Source of the DNA: Lachnospiraceae bacterium UBA3287
GTDB lineage: Bacteria > Bacillota > Clostridia > Lachnospirales > Lachnospiraceae
Direction: 5' to 3'
DNA length: 27,790 bases
NCBI GenBank assembly: GCA_002362155.1
Contig: DETN01000126.1
Span: 1-27,790, forward strand
Below, piece after piece: positions 1 through 7,466 of this stretch. The translations under genes and the position numbers were made by a program. The number at the start of each line of letters is the position of its first letter. Position 1 is the first letter of the stretch. The notes below the pieces were generated by a model. The model worked only from the letters and a program-made list of their open reading frames with translations, did no database searches and had not been told where the DNA came from.

Positions 1-1097
1 CCTACGATGGCGCCGCGTGCGTAAGGATCCCAGTAAGGAGCGCCCAGACCTGTGAATGCGGGAACGACATAGCAGCCGTTGGTATCTTTGACTCTGGTGG
101 CGAAATATTCGGAATCAGGAGACTGGTCTATCAGCTTGACTTCGTCACGCAGCCACTGGATGGCAGCGCCTGCTACGAATACGGAACCTTCGAGAGCATA
201 CTCGACCTTGCCGTCCAGGCCCCATGCGATGGTGGTCAGCAGGCCGTTGTTGGGATACATGGGCTTGTCGCCGATGTTCATCAGCAGGAAGCAGCCTGTG
301 CCGTAGGTGTTCTTTGCTTCGCCGGGAGTGAAGCAGGTCTGTCCGAACAGAGCAGCCTGCTGGTCGCCTGCGACGCCGGTGATTTTGATGGGGCCGCCGA
401 AGAATTCGGGATCGGACTCGCCGAAGTCACCGCTGGAAGGTCTTGCGTCGGGAAGCATGCACTTGGGAACTTCCAGTCTCTCGCAGAGTTCGTCGTCCCA
501 CTCAAGGGTGTTGATGTTGAACAGCAGAGTTCTGGATGCGTTGGAATAATCGGTGGCATGGACTCTGCCCTTGGTCAGCTTGAAGATCAGCCAGCTGTCT
601 ACGGTACCGAAGCAGAGCTCGCCTTTTTCTGCTCTCTCGCGAAGGCCCTCGACATTGTTGAGGATCCAGCGGAGCTTTGTGCCGGAGAAATAAGGGTCGA
701 ATACCAGGCCGGTCTTATGATAGGCGCTGTCGGCAATGTCAGGATATTTTGCAAGCAGCTCATCCTTCATGTCGGCGGTCCTGCGGCACTGCCATACGAT
801 TGCGTGATAAACAGGCTGGCCTGTCTTTCTGTCCCATACGATAACTGTTTCACGCTGGTTAGTAATACCGATGGCGGCGATGTCTTCATAGGAAGCGCCT
901 ACCTGACGCATTGCCTGACGGGCTACGGAAAGCTGGGTCTGCCAGATCTCGCTTGCGTCATGCTCTACCCAGCCGGGCTGAGGATAATACTGTGTGAATT
1001 CCTTCTGGGCCATGCTGCAGATCTCGCCCTTTTCATTGAACAGGATACACCTGTTGCTGGTCGTGCCTGCATCCAGAGCCATTACGTATTTTGCCAT
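1..1097 (-). CDS. glpK: Glycerol kinase, N-terminal part (cut by window edge)
   Basis: Phosphorylates glycerol to sn-glycerol 3-phosphate with ATP in the cytoplasm. Read on the minus strand, the frame is open from an ATG at 1097 to the window edge, about 365 codons of the roughly 500 usual for the family. Visible FGGY-kinase features are the N-terminal phosphate-binding loop MALDAGTTSNRCILF, the glycerol-site segment GITNQRETVIVWDRKTG followed by AIVWQCRRT, the segment GVAGDQQAALFGQ, and TYGTGCF. The start is set by GGAGGT at 1105-1110, seven bases upstream. It lies 82 bases downstream of glpP on the same strand, so the two probably share the leader and antitermination control upstream of glpP. 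The C-terminus lies outside the window. Family assignment is near certain. Confidence 0.96.
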   Translation of the reverse strand, partial: MAKYVMALDAGTTSNRCILFNEKGEICSMAQKEFTQYYPQPGWVEHDASEIWQTQLSVARQAMRQVGASYEDIAAIGITNQRETVIVWDRKTGQPVYHAIVWQCRRTADMKDELLAKYPDIADSAYHKTGLVFDPYFSGTKLRWILNNVEGLRERAEKGELCFGTVDSWLIFKLTKGRVHATDYSNASRTLLFNINTLEWDDELCERLEVPKCMLPDARPSSGDFGESDPEFFGGPIKITGVAGDQQAALFGQTCFTPGEAKNTYGTGCFLLMNIGDKPMYPNNGLLTTIAWGLDGKVEYALEGSVFVAGAAIQWLRDEVKLIDQSPDSEYFATRVKDTNGCYVVPAFTGLGAPYWDPYARGAIV

Positions 1098-1179
1098 AAA
1101 AAATACCTCCTTTTTTCTGCGGGACCCCATTCCCGCCTGTGGATTTATGAAGAACCGCCCCCACGGCAGTTGCTCCCGT

Positions 1180-1755
1180 TTACAGGAACCAGACATCCTG
1201 GTTCGTCGTCGATATGGCGGCCGCTCCCCCCGACAGCGCGTTCATGACATCTTCTTTGTCTCTGATCAGTCCCCCGCAGATGATGGGGACGCGGCTGATC
1301 CGGTTGAATTCACGGATCATTTTGGGAGGAAGGATACCGGGCAGGATCTCGATCACGTCCGGCTGGACCACTCCGTGCCTGGAATTCTTTTCCACGGATT
1401 CCAGGGCCATACTGTCCAGGACAAAGTATCGCAGGACGGTGTAGAGGCCCAGGCTTTTGGCATGGGGGATCAGGTTGGACTTGGTGGTGATGATCCCGTC
1501 CGCCTCCGTGAACTTCCTGATATAATCCAGGGACACATCCTTGGAGGCCAGTCCCCCCACCAGATCCATGTGGACCAGGGCGCACCTTCCGGCTTTTTTG
1601 ATCTTTTTCACAATGTCCGGGATGGTACACAGATCCCCGTAGAGGACAAATACGATGTCGATGTCACTGGTAAGACATCTGTCCAGTCCCGCGTCGTCCT
1701 TGACGGCAGCGATAATAGGAGAAGCCTCGATCTTGTCTAAAAATTCTCTGCTCAT
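1180..1755 (-). CDS. glpP: Glycerol uptake operon antiterminator GlpP
   Basis: A 191-residue protein of the GlpP family, RNA-binding TIM-barrel-like regulators that bind glycerol 3-phosphate and prevent transcription termination in glycerol-gene leaders. Family signatures seen are SPIIAAVKDDAGLDRCL at the N-terminus, the segment VHMDLVGGLASKDVSLDYI, the segment DGIITTKSNLIPHAKSLGL, the segment PDVIEILPGILPPKM, and PIICGGLIRDKEDV near the end. Length is normal for the family. The ATG at 1755 follows CGAGGTGTGA, a good ribosome binding site. Glycerol kinase is the next gene downstream, which matches the proposed role. The transcript leader holds a strong intrinsic terminator (1795-1850), the expected kind of target. 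The regulatory link is inferred from family knowledge. Confidence 0.93.
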   Translation of the reverse strand: MSREFLDKIEASPIIAAVKDDAGLDRCLTSDIDIVFVLYGDLCTIPDIVKKIKKAGRCALVHMDLVGGLASKDVSLDYIRKFTEADGIITTKSNLIPHAKSLGLYTVLRYFVLDSMALESVEKNSRHGVVQPDVIEILPGILPPKMIREFNRISRVPIICGGLIRDKEDVMNALSGGAAAISTTNQDVWFL

Positions 1756-1794
1756 TCACACCTCGTTTCCTGCGCATGATAATTTTTTGGCAAA

Positions 1795-1850
1795 CAAAAA
1801 AGAACATGCAATATACACGGGGAACCTAATTCCCCTTCCATGCCACGTTC
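1795..1850 (-). terminator. Leader terminator upstream of glpP, probable GlpP antitermination target
   Basis: On the minus strand, GAACGTGGCATG pairs imperfectly with the distal arm ending TTGCATGTTC, around an inner stem GGGGAA/TTCCCC, and six T follow at once (plus-strand A tract 1796-1801). It sits between a promoter-like sequence (1886-1914) and the glpP start, so without antitermination it would block glpP and glpK. Terminator structure is seen; GlpP control is inferred from the family. Confidence 0.75.
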
Positions 1851-1885
1851 TCTTCTCTCAAGGCCTAACTATTATGTTCATTTAT

Positions 1886-1914
1886 ACATTAGCACAAGAC
1901 TGTATTTATTTCAA
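1886..1914 (-). promoter_or_regulatory. Promoter of glpP-glpK
   Basis: Minus strand: -35 TTGAAA (1909-1914), a 17-base spacer, then -10 TAATGT (1886-1891) preceded by TGC, an extended -10. The predicted start is near 1879, about 30 bases before the leader hairpin. Sigma-A type by inspection only. Confidence 0.55.
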
Positions 1915-1974
1915 TACAAAATATTCTTATTTCCACAATAAAGGACGATAAAAAGCAAAAAAACAGGACAAACT

Positions 1975-2018
1975 GCACAAAAGGCAGGTACACAATTTCC
2001 GAAAAATGTGTACCTGCC
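1975..2018 (-). terminator. Terminator of the lipoprotein gene
   Basis: A perfect 12-bp stem, GGCAGGTACACA (1983-1994) with TGTGTACCTGCC (2007-2018), loop of 12, followed on the minus strand by TTTTGTG. It starts about 15 bases after the stop codon of the minus-strand lipoprotein gene and separates it from the glpP promoter. Confidence 0.8.
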
Positions 2019-2032
2019 TCACAAGAGGTCCT

Positions 2033-2779
2033 TCAGGGATTTTCGAGAGAACTCAGGGAGAACATGGTCAGGCCCTCTTCGTCGTAGACGACAAGCTCCA
2101 TGTCTCTGACAAATTTCCAGTCATAGGTGTAGGAGGAGTAGAACATGGACTCCGAATAAAAGGGTTCTACGGAAGGATCTCCCAGAGAGGCCTTTATATC
2201 CTCTGCACTGTTTCCCCAGGTCAGATCTCCCGGAAGGGAGAGGGAAGGCCTTTCATCCTCCCCGGCCCAGGTGGCGTCCATGGTGATGCTCCAGACGGAG
2301 CATTCCTCCAGGGGAAGCTCCTTGCCGGACAGATTAACAAAGCCTGCCGTGACAAGCATTTCGTCCCATGATTCGCTGATAAGCGGGACACTGTCCATGG
2401 TCCGTTCCCCGGGAGAAAGGACCGCATCCGCGGGAAGAATACTGTTTTCGGGATCGACGCTCCATGTATCCCCGATTTCGGAAAAGGAGAAGGGCAGGGT
2501 CAGGGATGCATCCCCCAGAAGAAAGGTCATGCCGGCCCATGCGGGGAGCTCTTCTTCCGGAGCTTCTCCGGCCTCTTCGGAGGCGTCATCCCCGGCTTCT
2601 TCGGAGATGTCTTCCCCGTCTTCTTCCTTTTGAGAAGAGGCTTCCGAAGGCTCTTCCGGGACTGCCGTTTCTTCCTCTCCGGAGGGCTTTTCCGAAAGAG
2701 GAGGGACGCTCTGCCGGAGGCAGGAAGTCAGGAGCAGGCCGGTCAAAAGAGACAGAATTACGGATCGAAATTTCTTCAT
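2033..2779 (-). CDS. Secreted lipoprotein with acidic linker, unknown function
   Basis: A 248-residue predicted lipoprotein. The N-terminus MKKFRSVILSLLTGLLLTSC gives a signal peptide and lipobox ending at Cys20, so the mature protein is probably anchored to the outer face of the membrane. Residues about 28-80 are a low-complexity linker rich in Glu, Ser, Ala and Pro, followed by a globular part of about 165 residues. Its end has the pattern TWGNSAEDIKASLGDPS and then an aromatic strand region, which recalls the small SmpA/BLIP-like domains of many Firmicute lipoproteins; this is a weak resemblance. I chose the ATG at 2779 because it gives a clean signal peptide and has AAAAGG upstream; an in-frame ATG at 2809 has no ribosome binding site and spoils the signal peptide. 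It is divergent from the large repeat protein at 2986. Confidence 0.75.
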   Translation of the reverse strand: MKKFRSVILSLLTGLLLTSCLRQSVPPLSEKPSGEEETAVPEEPSEASSQKEEDGEDISEEAGDDASEEAGEAPEEELPAWAGMTFLLGDASLTLPFSFSEIGDTWSVDPENSILPADAVLSPGERTMDSVPLISESWDEMLVTAGFVNLSGKELPLEECSVWSITMDATWAGEDERPSLSLPGDLTWGNSAEDIKASLGDPSVEPFYSESMFYSSYTYDWKFVRDMELVVYDEEGLTMFSLSSLENP

Positions 2780-2811
2780 TTGGCAAAAACCTTTTCGAAT
2801 CGGTGACATTT

Positions 2812-2831
2812 TTGTTACAAATTTGTGACAA
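2812..2831. promoter_or_regulatory. 20-bp near-perfect palindrome, possible operator
   Basis: TTGTTACAAA followed by TTTGTGACAA is an inverted repeat with one mismatch and no spacer. A third half-site-like GTGACA lies just left, at about 2802. It sits in the divergent region between the lipoprotein gene (start 2779) and the repeat protein (start 2986), the place expected for a dimeric regulator site. No regulator is identified. Confidence 0.4.
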
Positions 2832-2904
2832 GTGCGCTTGTGGCACTGTTCTTTCTTATGATATCATTATTCACTGGAAGCCGCAAACATTCTGCGGCCC
2901 GGTT

Positions 2905-2935
2905 ATTATTAAGAAGACAAATCTGACAGTATAAT
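2905..2935 (+). promoter_or_regulatory. Possible promoter of the wall-hydrolase cluster
   Basis: A consensus -10 TATAAT at 2930-2935, 50 bases before the ATG at 2986. The -35 region is poor (TATTAA-like at about 17-base spacing), so an activator or alternative factor is possible. An inverted repeat GCCGCA/TGCGGC at 2880-2898 lies just upstream. Confidence 0.45.
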
Positions 2936-2985
2936 CATTTCAGTCATACGACGCCATATACCAATATTAGTTTTAAGGAAGGAAA

Positions 2986-5900
2986 ATGGAAAAAAAGAAG
3001 AGAAGGGGACGGCTTTCCACTATAAGCCTGTTCCTGGCAGCAGTTCTGCTCTTTACATCGGCTCCCCGGCCTCTGGACGTCCAGGCCCAGAGCATGGCCT
3101 ACAACCTGGAGGGAGAGCTGATCGACCTGGATACGATCGAGTATGATACGGTGCATCTGCGCTACCGCTACGGTGACGCTTACATGGACCGTTTTTCGGA
3201 TTACCCTTATATTGCATGGATGCTGGATTTCGCCGGGGACGATATTCACGGATACGGCTCCTACAAGGAAGGGAACAGCCAGGAACTGAACGTGGTCTGC
3301 TCCACATTCATCTATTTTGCCCTTTACTGCAGCGGCTATAACGTTCCGGACTACATATCCATCAATGAGGACGACACCATCAATTCTGCTGCCGGCAAGA
3401 TCCAGAATGTCAGGACCAATGTCAGCACGGAGACCATGTACAGCAGGCAGCTTCTGAAAAAATGGGGCTTCGAAGAGCATGTCATCACGCCCTCTACCAG
3501 CCTTACGGAACTGAAGGTGGGTGATATTCTCTGGGTCTTCGACAACGACATTTCCGTGGTGGACGACGAAGACGAGGGCATCTATGACGAGGTGGGCGCC
3601 TCCCGCAAACACGTGGAGGTGGTCTATGAGACCGGCACTGACGAAAACGGCCCCTATTTCATGACGGTGGCCGCCAGCGGCACAAGCGATGATACGGACG
3701 GAAGCCCCTATGACAAGCGGGGCACCGAGGTCAGGACCCGCTATTACGATTCCCTGCACTATAAGAACAGGGACAATTCCATCGACTACATGGTCTATTA
3801 CCGTCCCACGGCGGCCCTGACCAGAAATGCGGAAAGCAGGAACTATGAGCCTGCCCTGATCAGTATGGCCAGGGATGTGAACATCCGGGTCTACGGCGGC
3901 GGCGAGGCCTCCTTCACCAGTGATCTGTCCAGGATCCCCGGCACGGCCGTGATCGGGAGCCCTGTTTATATTCAGGCAAAGGCCGATGAAGGCACGTCCC
4001 TTTCCGCCGTAAGAGTCTCCTACGTGGACAGCGACACCCAGGAGACGGTCTTCGTGGACGTGAAAAAGGACCTTACCTTTACCATGCCCGAGATCCCCTC
4101 CGGCAGCAGCGTCAACATTTCCGTCGTCTTTGACGACTATGATACCGGCAGCGCTGTAAAAGGCTGGTACGACGACCCGGAGACCGGCTCCCGCTGCTAC
4201 TACAGAAACGGGGAGCGGCTGAGAGGCTTTCAGAAGATCGGGTCCTACACCTATTATTTCAATGAGGAAGGCATCCGTCTGACCGGCATGCAGACCATAG
4301 ACGGAAATACCTATTACTTCCGTTCCAACGGCCGCATGGTCACCGGATGGCGGACCATCGGCGGCGATACCTACTACTTTGACGAAGACGGCCGCATGGC
4401 GGACGGGCTCCGGGTCATCGACGGCAATACCTATTATTTTGCCGCCGGCATCCGCCAGACCTCCTGGCAGGTGGTGAACGGCAGGATCTGCTACTTCAGC
4501 AACAACGAAAAGAGAACAGGGGTCATGCTGACGGGCCTTCGCACCATCAACAGCAGAAAATACCTGTTCGACAGCCAGGGCGGCATGCAGACGGGCTGGG
4601 CTGACATCGATGGAGCGCGCTGCTATTTCGGCCCCTCCGGCAGCATGCAGACGGGATTTGTATGGGTCGGGGAGGATCTTTACTACATGGATTCCGACGG
4701 CGCCATGCAGACCGGCTGGGTCAAAACGGGCAGCTCCAGCATCTACTGCGGCGAAGACGGCATAGTCCGCAGGGGACTCCAGACCATTGACGGAAAGACC
4801 TACTGCTTCAGCGACGGCGGGATCATGCAGAAGGGCCTGGTCACAGTGGGCTCCGATCTTATGTATATGGGGAAGGACGGAGTCATGGTGACCGGCTGGG
4901 TCAGCCCCAGGTCCTCTTCCAGGATGTACTTCGGAGAGGACGGCCGGGCCTTCAAAGGCCTTTACACCATCGACGGAGCAAAGTATTTCTTCGGTGAAGA
5001 CGGCCTGATGAAGAAGGGCTGGCAGTATCTGGACGGGACCCGGTATTACTTCGATTCCGACGGAAAGGCTCTGACAGACTGCAGGAGGGAGATCGCAGGC
5101 ATCTCCTATGACTTCGACGCGGATGGCGGCGCCTTTGCCAGGGTAAAGGGGCTGGCTGTGATCGACGGAGCCACCTACTGCTTTGAAAACGGCCTGGCCG
5201 TGACCGGCTGGAAGACCGTTTCCGGTAAAAAATATTACTTTCTGGAGGACGGCAGAAGGGCCGAGAACGGACTCTTTGAAGCCGACGGAGTGCTCTGCCT
5301 GTTTGACAGGGCCGGCATCCGCCTGACAGGCTCCGGCCTCAAGACCGTGAACGGCGCCTCCTACTACATGAACAAAAAGAACGTTCTCCTGACCGGCTTC
5401 CGGAAGGTCTCGAAAAAGACCTACTATTTCGACCCCGTGACCCGCAGGGCCCTGACAGGCAGCCGGGAGATCGACGGAGAGCTTTATATCTTTACCTCCA
5501 AAGGCGTTATGCGCACCGGTCTGCAGACGCTGTCAGCCGGGACCTATTACCTGGGATCGGACGGAAAAGCCCGGACACTCTGGCAGACGGTGGGCGGAAA
5601 GACCTACTATTTCGATCCGGATACCCGGACGGCGGTCAGCGGGACCCGCAGGATCGGCAGCAATTACTATCACTTCAGCAATGCGGGCGTCCTGTATACG
5701 GGCTTCCACAAAAAGAGCGGCAGACTCTACTACAGCAATGCCAAAGGGATCCTGAACACACAGGCGGGACTGAAGACCATTAAGAAAAAGACCTATCTCT
5801 TCGAAGCCGGCGGCGAAGTGGTATGCGATGAGCTTCGCATCATCGACGGACTCTACTACTTCTTCGATGAAAACGGCGTATCCGTGACAGGTCTGCAGAC

Positions 5901-7437
5901 CGCGGGCGGAGAGCTCTATTATCTGAGCAGTAAGAACAGGCCTCTGACCGGCTTCCGCACTGTGGATAAAAAGACATATTACTTTGATCCGGGGACCTGC
6001 ACCGCAGTGACCGGCGCTGAGGAGATCGGCGGGAAGAAGTACTATTTCAACAGCAGCGGCGTTATGCAGACCGGCCTGAAGACCCTGGGCTCCAACCGCT
6101 ACTACTTCGATCCGAAGACCGGAGCGGCCGTATCCGGTTTTGTAACCGTGAGGAATAAGACTTACTTCTTCAGCCCCGAGAACTGGCGGGCCGTGACCGG
6201 CTGGTACAGGACGGAGGACAGGACCTATTACATGAACGGCAGCGGCGTCGTGCAGAAAGGCCTTCAGACCATAGACGGCAGCGTCTATTACTTTAACGGC
6301 AGCGGCGTCATGCAGACCCTCTGGCAGACCGCAGACGGAAACCGCTACTATTTCGATCCGGCGGAAGGGAAGGCCCTGACCGGACTGCAGGTCCTGGACG
6401 GAAAGACCTACTTCTTTAATGACGCCGGCGTTATGCAGACCGGCCTTCGGACCGTGGACGGCAGCCGATTCTATTTCAGCAAAAAAGGCCAGATGAAGAC
6501 CGGCTGGCGGACTGTCAGCAAAAAGAAGTACTACTTCGATCCCGGAACGGGAAAGGCCCTTACGGGCGTTCAGAAGATTGACGGTGCCGGGTACTGCTTC
6601 TCCCCCGAGGGCGTCATGCTGACGGGCCTGCAGAGAGCAGGCGGAGACCTTTTCTATATGAATTCCGAGGGCATCCTGCAGACCGGCTGGCAGACCATAA
6701 GCAAAAAGAAGTATTACTTCGATCCCGAAACGGGAAAGGCCCTGACGGGCGTTCAGAAGATTGGCGGCGCCGGGTACTGCTTCTCCTCAGAGGGCGTCAT
6801 GCTGACAGGCCTGAAGAGAGTGGACGGGGACCTCTTCTACATGAATTCGAAAGGCGTCCTTCAGACCGGCTGGCAGACCGTCAGCGGGAGAAAATACTAT
6901 TTCGATCCCGAAAGCGGAAAAGCCCTGACGGGACTTCAGACCATCGCAGGCACCGCATACTTCTTTAACGAAAAGGGCGTCCTGCAGACAGGCCTGCAGA
7001 CGGCAGACGGAAAAGAGTACCTCTTTAGCAGCGACGGAAATCTGATCAGCGGCTGGCAGGAGGAAGGCGGAAAGACCCGCTACATCGATCCCGAAAGCGG
7101 AAAGGCCCTGACCGGCCTTCAGACCATTGAAGGAGCCCTGTATTTCTTCGGAGACGACGGCGTCCTGCTGACCGGCTGGAAGGAGACCGGCGGAGAGACC
7201 CGCTACTTTGATCCCGAAAGCGGAAAGGCCCTGACCGGTCCTCAGACCATAGAAGGAGAGAACTGCGTCTTCGATGAGAACGGCGTCCTGCAGGAGAGTC
7301 CGGCCAAAGAGGATGAAACGGACCGGGAGACCACCATTGAGAGCGAAAACGCCGAAGAGGCGGTACCGGAGAGCGAGAATCCGGAGGCCGATGCGGAAAC
7401 ATACGAATCCCATGCGGATGGAATACTGACCGAATAA
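2986..7437 (+). CDS. Giant secreted NlpC/P60-like protein with about 50 wall-binding repeats
   Basis: A 1483-residue exported protein. Residues 1-36 form a signal peptide (Lys/Arg-rich start, hydrophobic core, cut near VQAQS). Residues about 50-275 look like a cysteine peptidase or amidase of the NlpC/P60-CHAP type: NVVCSTFIYFALYCSGY holds candidate nucleophile Cys105, and RKHVEVVYE holds candidate His209; the third catalytic residue is not clear. Residues about 290-385 form a beta domain ending in TFTMPEIPSGSSVNISVVF, as in InlB-like bacterial repeats. From about 391 to 1440 there are nearly 50 repeats of about 20 residues of the choline/glucan-binding type (GW or TG, then YYF, then DxxG). 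The last 45 residues are Glu-rich. Likely wall-attached by its repeats; the true ligand is unknown. The ATG follows AAGGAAGG. Two GH25 lysozyme genes follow at short spacing. Confidence 0.85.
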   Translation: MEKKKRRGRLSTISLFLAAVLLFTSAPRPLDVQAQSMAYNLEGELIDLDTIEYDTVHLRYRYGDAYMDRFSDYPYIAWMLDFAGDDIHGYGSYKEGNSQELNVVCSTFIYFALYCSGYNVPDYISINEDDTINSAAGKIQNVRTNVSTETMYSRQLLKKWGFEEHVITPSTSLTELKVGDILWVFDNDISVVDDEDEGIYDEVGASRKHVEVVYETGTDENGPYFMTVAASGTSDDTDGSPYDKRGTEVRTRYYDSLHYKNRDNSIDYMVYYRPTAALTRNAESRNYEPALISMARDVNIRVYGGGEASFTSDLSRIPGTAVIGSPVYIQAKADEGTSLSAVRVSYVDSDTQETVFVDVKKDLTFTMPEIPSGSSVNISVVFDDYDTGSAVKGWYDDPETGSRCYYRNGERLRGFQKIGSYTYYFNEEGIRLTGMQTIDGNTYYFRSNGRMVTGWRTIGGDTYYFDEDGRMADGLRVIDGNTYYFAAGIRQTSWQVVNGRICYFSNNEKRTGVMLTGLRTINSRKYLFDSQGGMQTGWADIDGARCYFGPSGSMQTGFVWVGEDLYYMDSDGAMQTGWVKTGSSSIYCGEDGIVRRGLQTIDGKTYCFSDGGIMQKGLVTVGSDLMYMGKDGVMVTGWVSPRSSSRMYFGEDGRAFKGLYTIDGAKYFFGEDGLMKKGWQYLDGTRYYFDSDGKALTDCRREIAGISYDFDADGGAFARVKGLAVIDGATYCFENGLAVTGWKTVSGKKYYFLEDGRRAENGLFEADGVLCLFDRAGIRLTGSGLKTVNGASYYMNKKNVLLTGFRKVSKKTYYFDPVTRRALTGSREIDGELYIFTSKGVMRTGLQTLSAGTYYLGSDGKARTLWQTVGGKTYYFDPDTRTAVSGTRRIGSNYYHFSNAGVLYTGFHKKSGRLYYSNAKGILNTQAGLKTIKKKTYLFEAGGEVVCDELRIIDGLYYFFDENGVSVTGLQTAGGELYYLSSKNRPLTGFRTVDKKTYYFDPGTCTAVTGAEEIGGKKYYFNSSGVMQTGLKTLGSNRYYFDPKTGAAVSGFVTVRNKTYFFSPENWRAVTGWYRTEDRTYYMNGSGVVQKGLQTIDGSVYYFNGSGVMQTLWQTADGNRYYFDPAEGKALTGLQVLDGKTYFFNDAGVMQTGLRTVDGSRFYFSKKGQMKTGWRTVSKKKYYFDPGTGKALTGVQKIDGAGYCFSPEGVMLTGLQRAGGDLFYMNSEGILQTGWQTISKKKYYFDPETGKALTGVQKIGGAGYCFSSEGVMLTGLKRVDGDLFYMNSKGVLQTGWQTVSGRKYYFDPESGKALTGLQTIAGTAYFFNEKGVLQTGLQTADGKEYLFSSDGNLISGWQEEGGKTRYIDPESGKALTGLQTIEGALYFFGDDGVLLTGWKETGGETRYFDPESGKALTGPQTIEGENCVFDENGVLQESPAKEDETDRETTIESENAEEAVPESENPEADAETYESHADGILTE
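6521..7260 (+). repeat. Recent higher-order repeats inside the wall-binding array
   Basis: The 183-base (61-codon) block beginning at about 6521 recurs at about 6704 with very few differences, for example the same AAAAGAAGTA and the same CGGGAAAGGCCCT context. Further copies of the phrase YYFDPxSGKALTGLQTI follow near 6900, 7080 and 7200. Each block joins three repeat units. The nucleotide similarity is higher than between earlier units, which points to recent duplication. These are protein-coding repeats in frame. Confidence 0.8.
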
Positions 7438-7466
7438 GGCCGGGAAGCCTGAACAGAGAGAAAGGT

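Noticed and set aside
1756..2032. A catabolite-repression (cre) site near the glp promoter
   Set aside because: I looked for a TGNAANCGNTNNCA-like sequence on both strands and did not find a convincing one.
2944..3759. A 271-codon minus-strand frame opposite the start of the giant wall protein
   Set aside because: Val/His/Gly-rich translation with no motif; the plus strand has a signal peptide and a ribosome binding site.
4150..7260. Repeat array as a possible CRISPR
   Set aside because: The units are in-frame, about 60 bases long, and encode conserved aromatic motifs without unique spacers; they are protein repeats.
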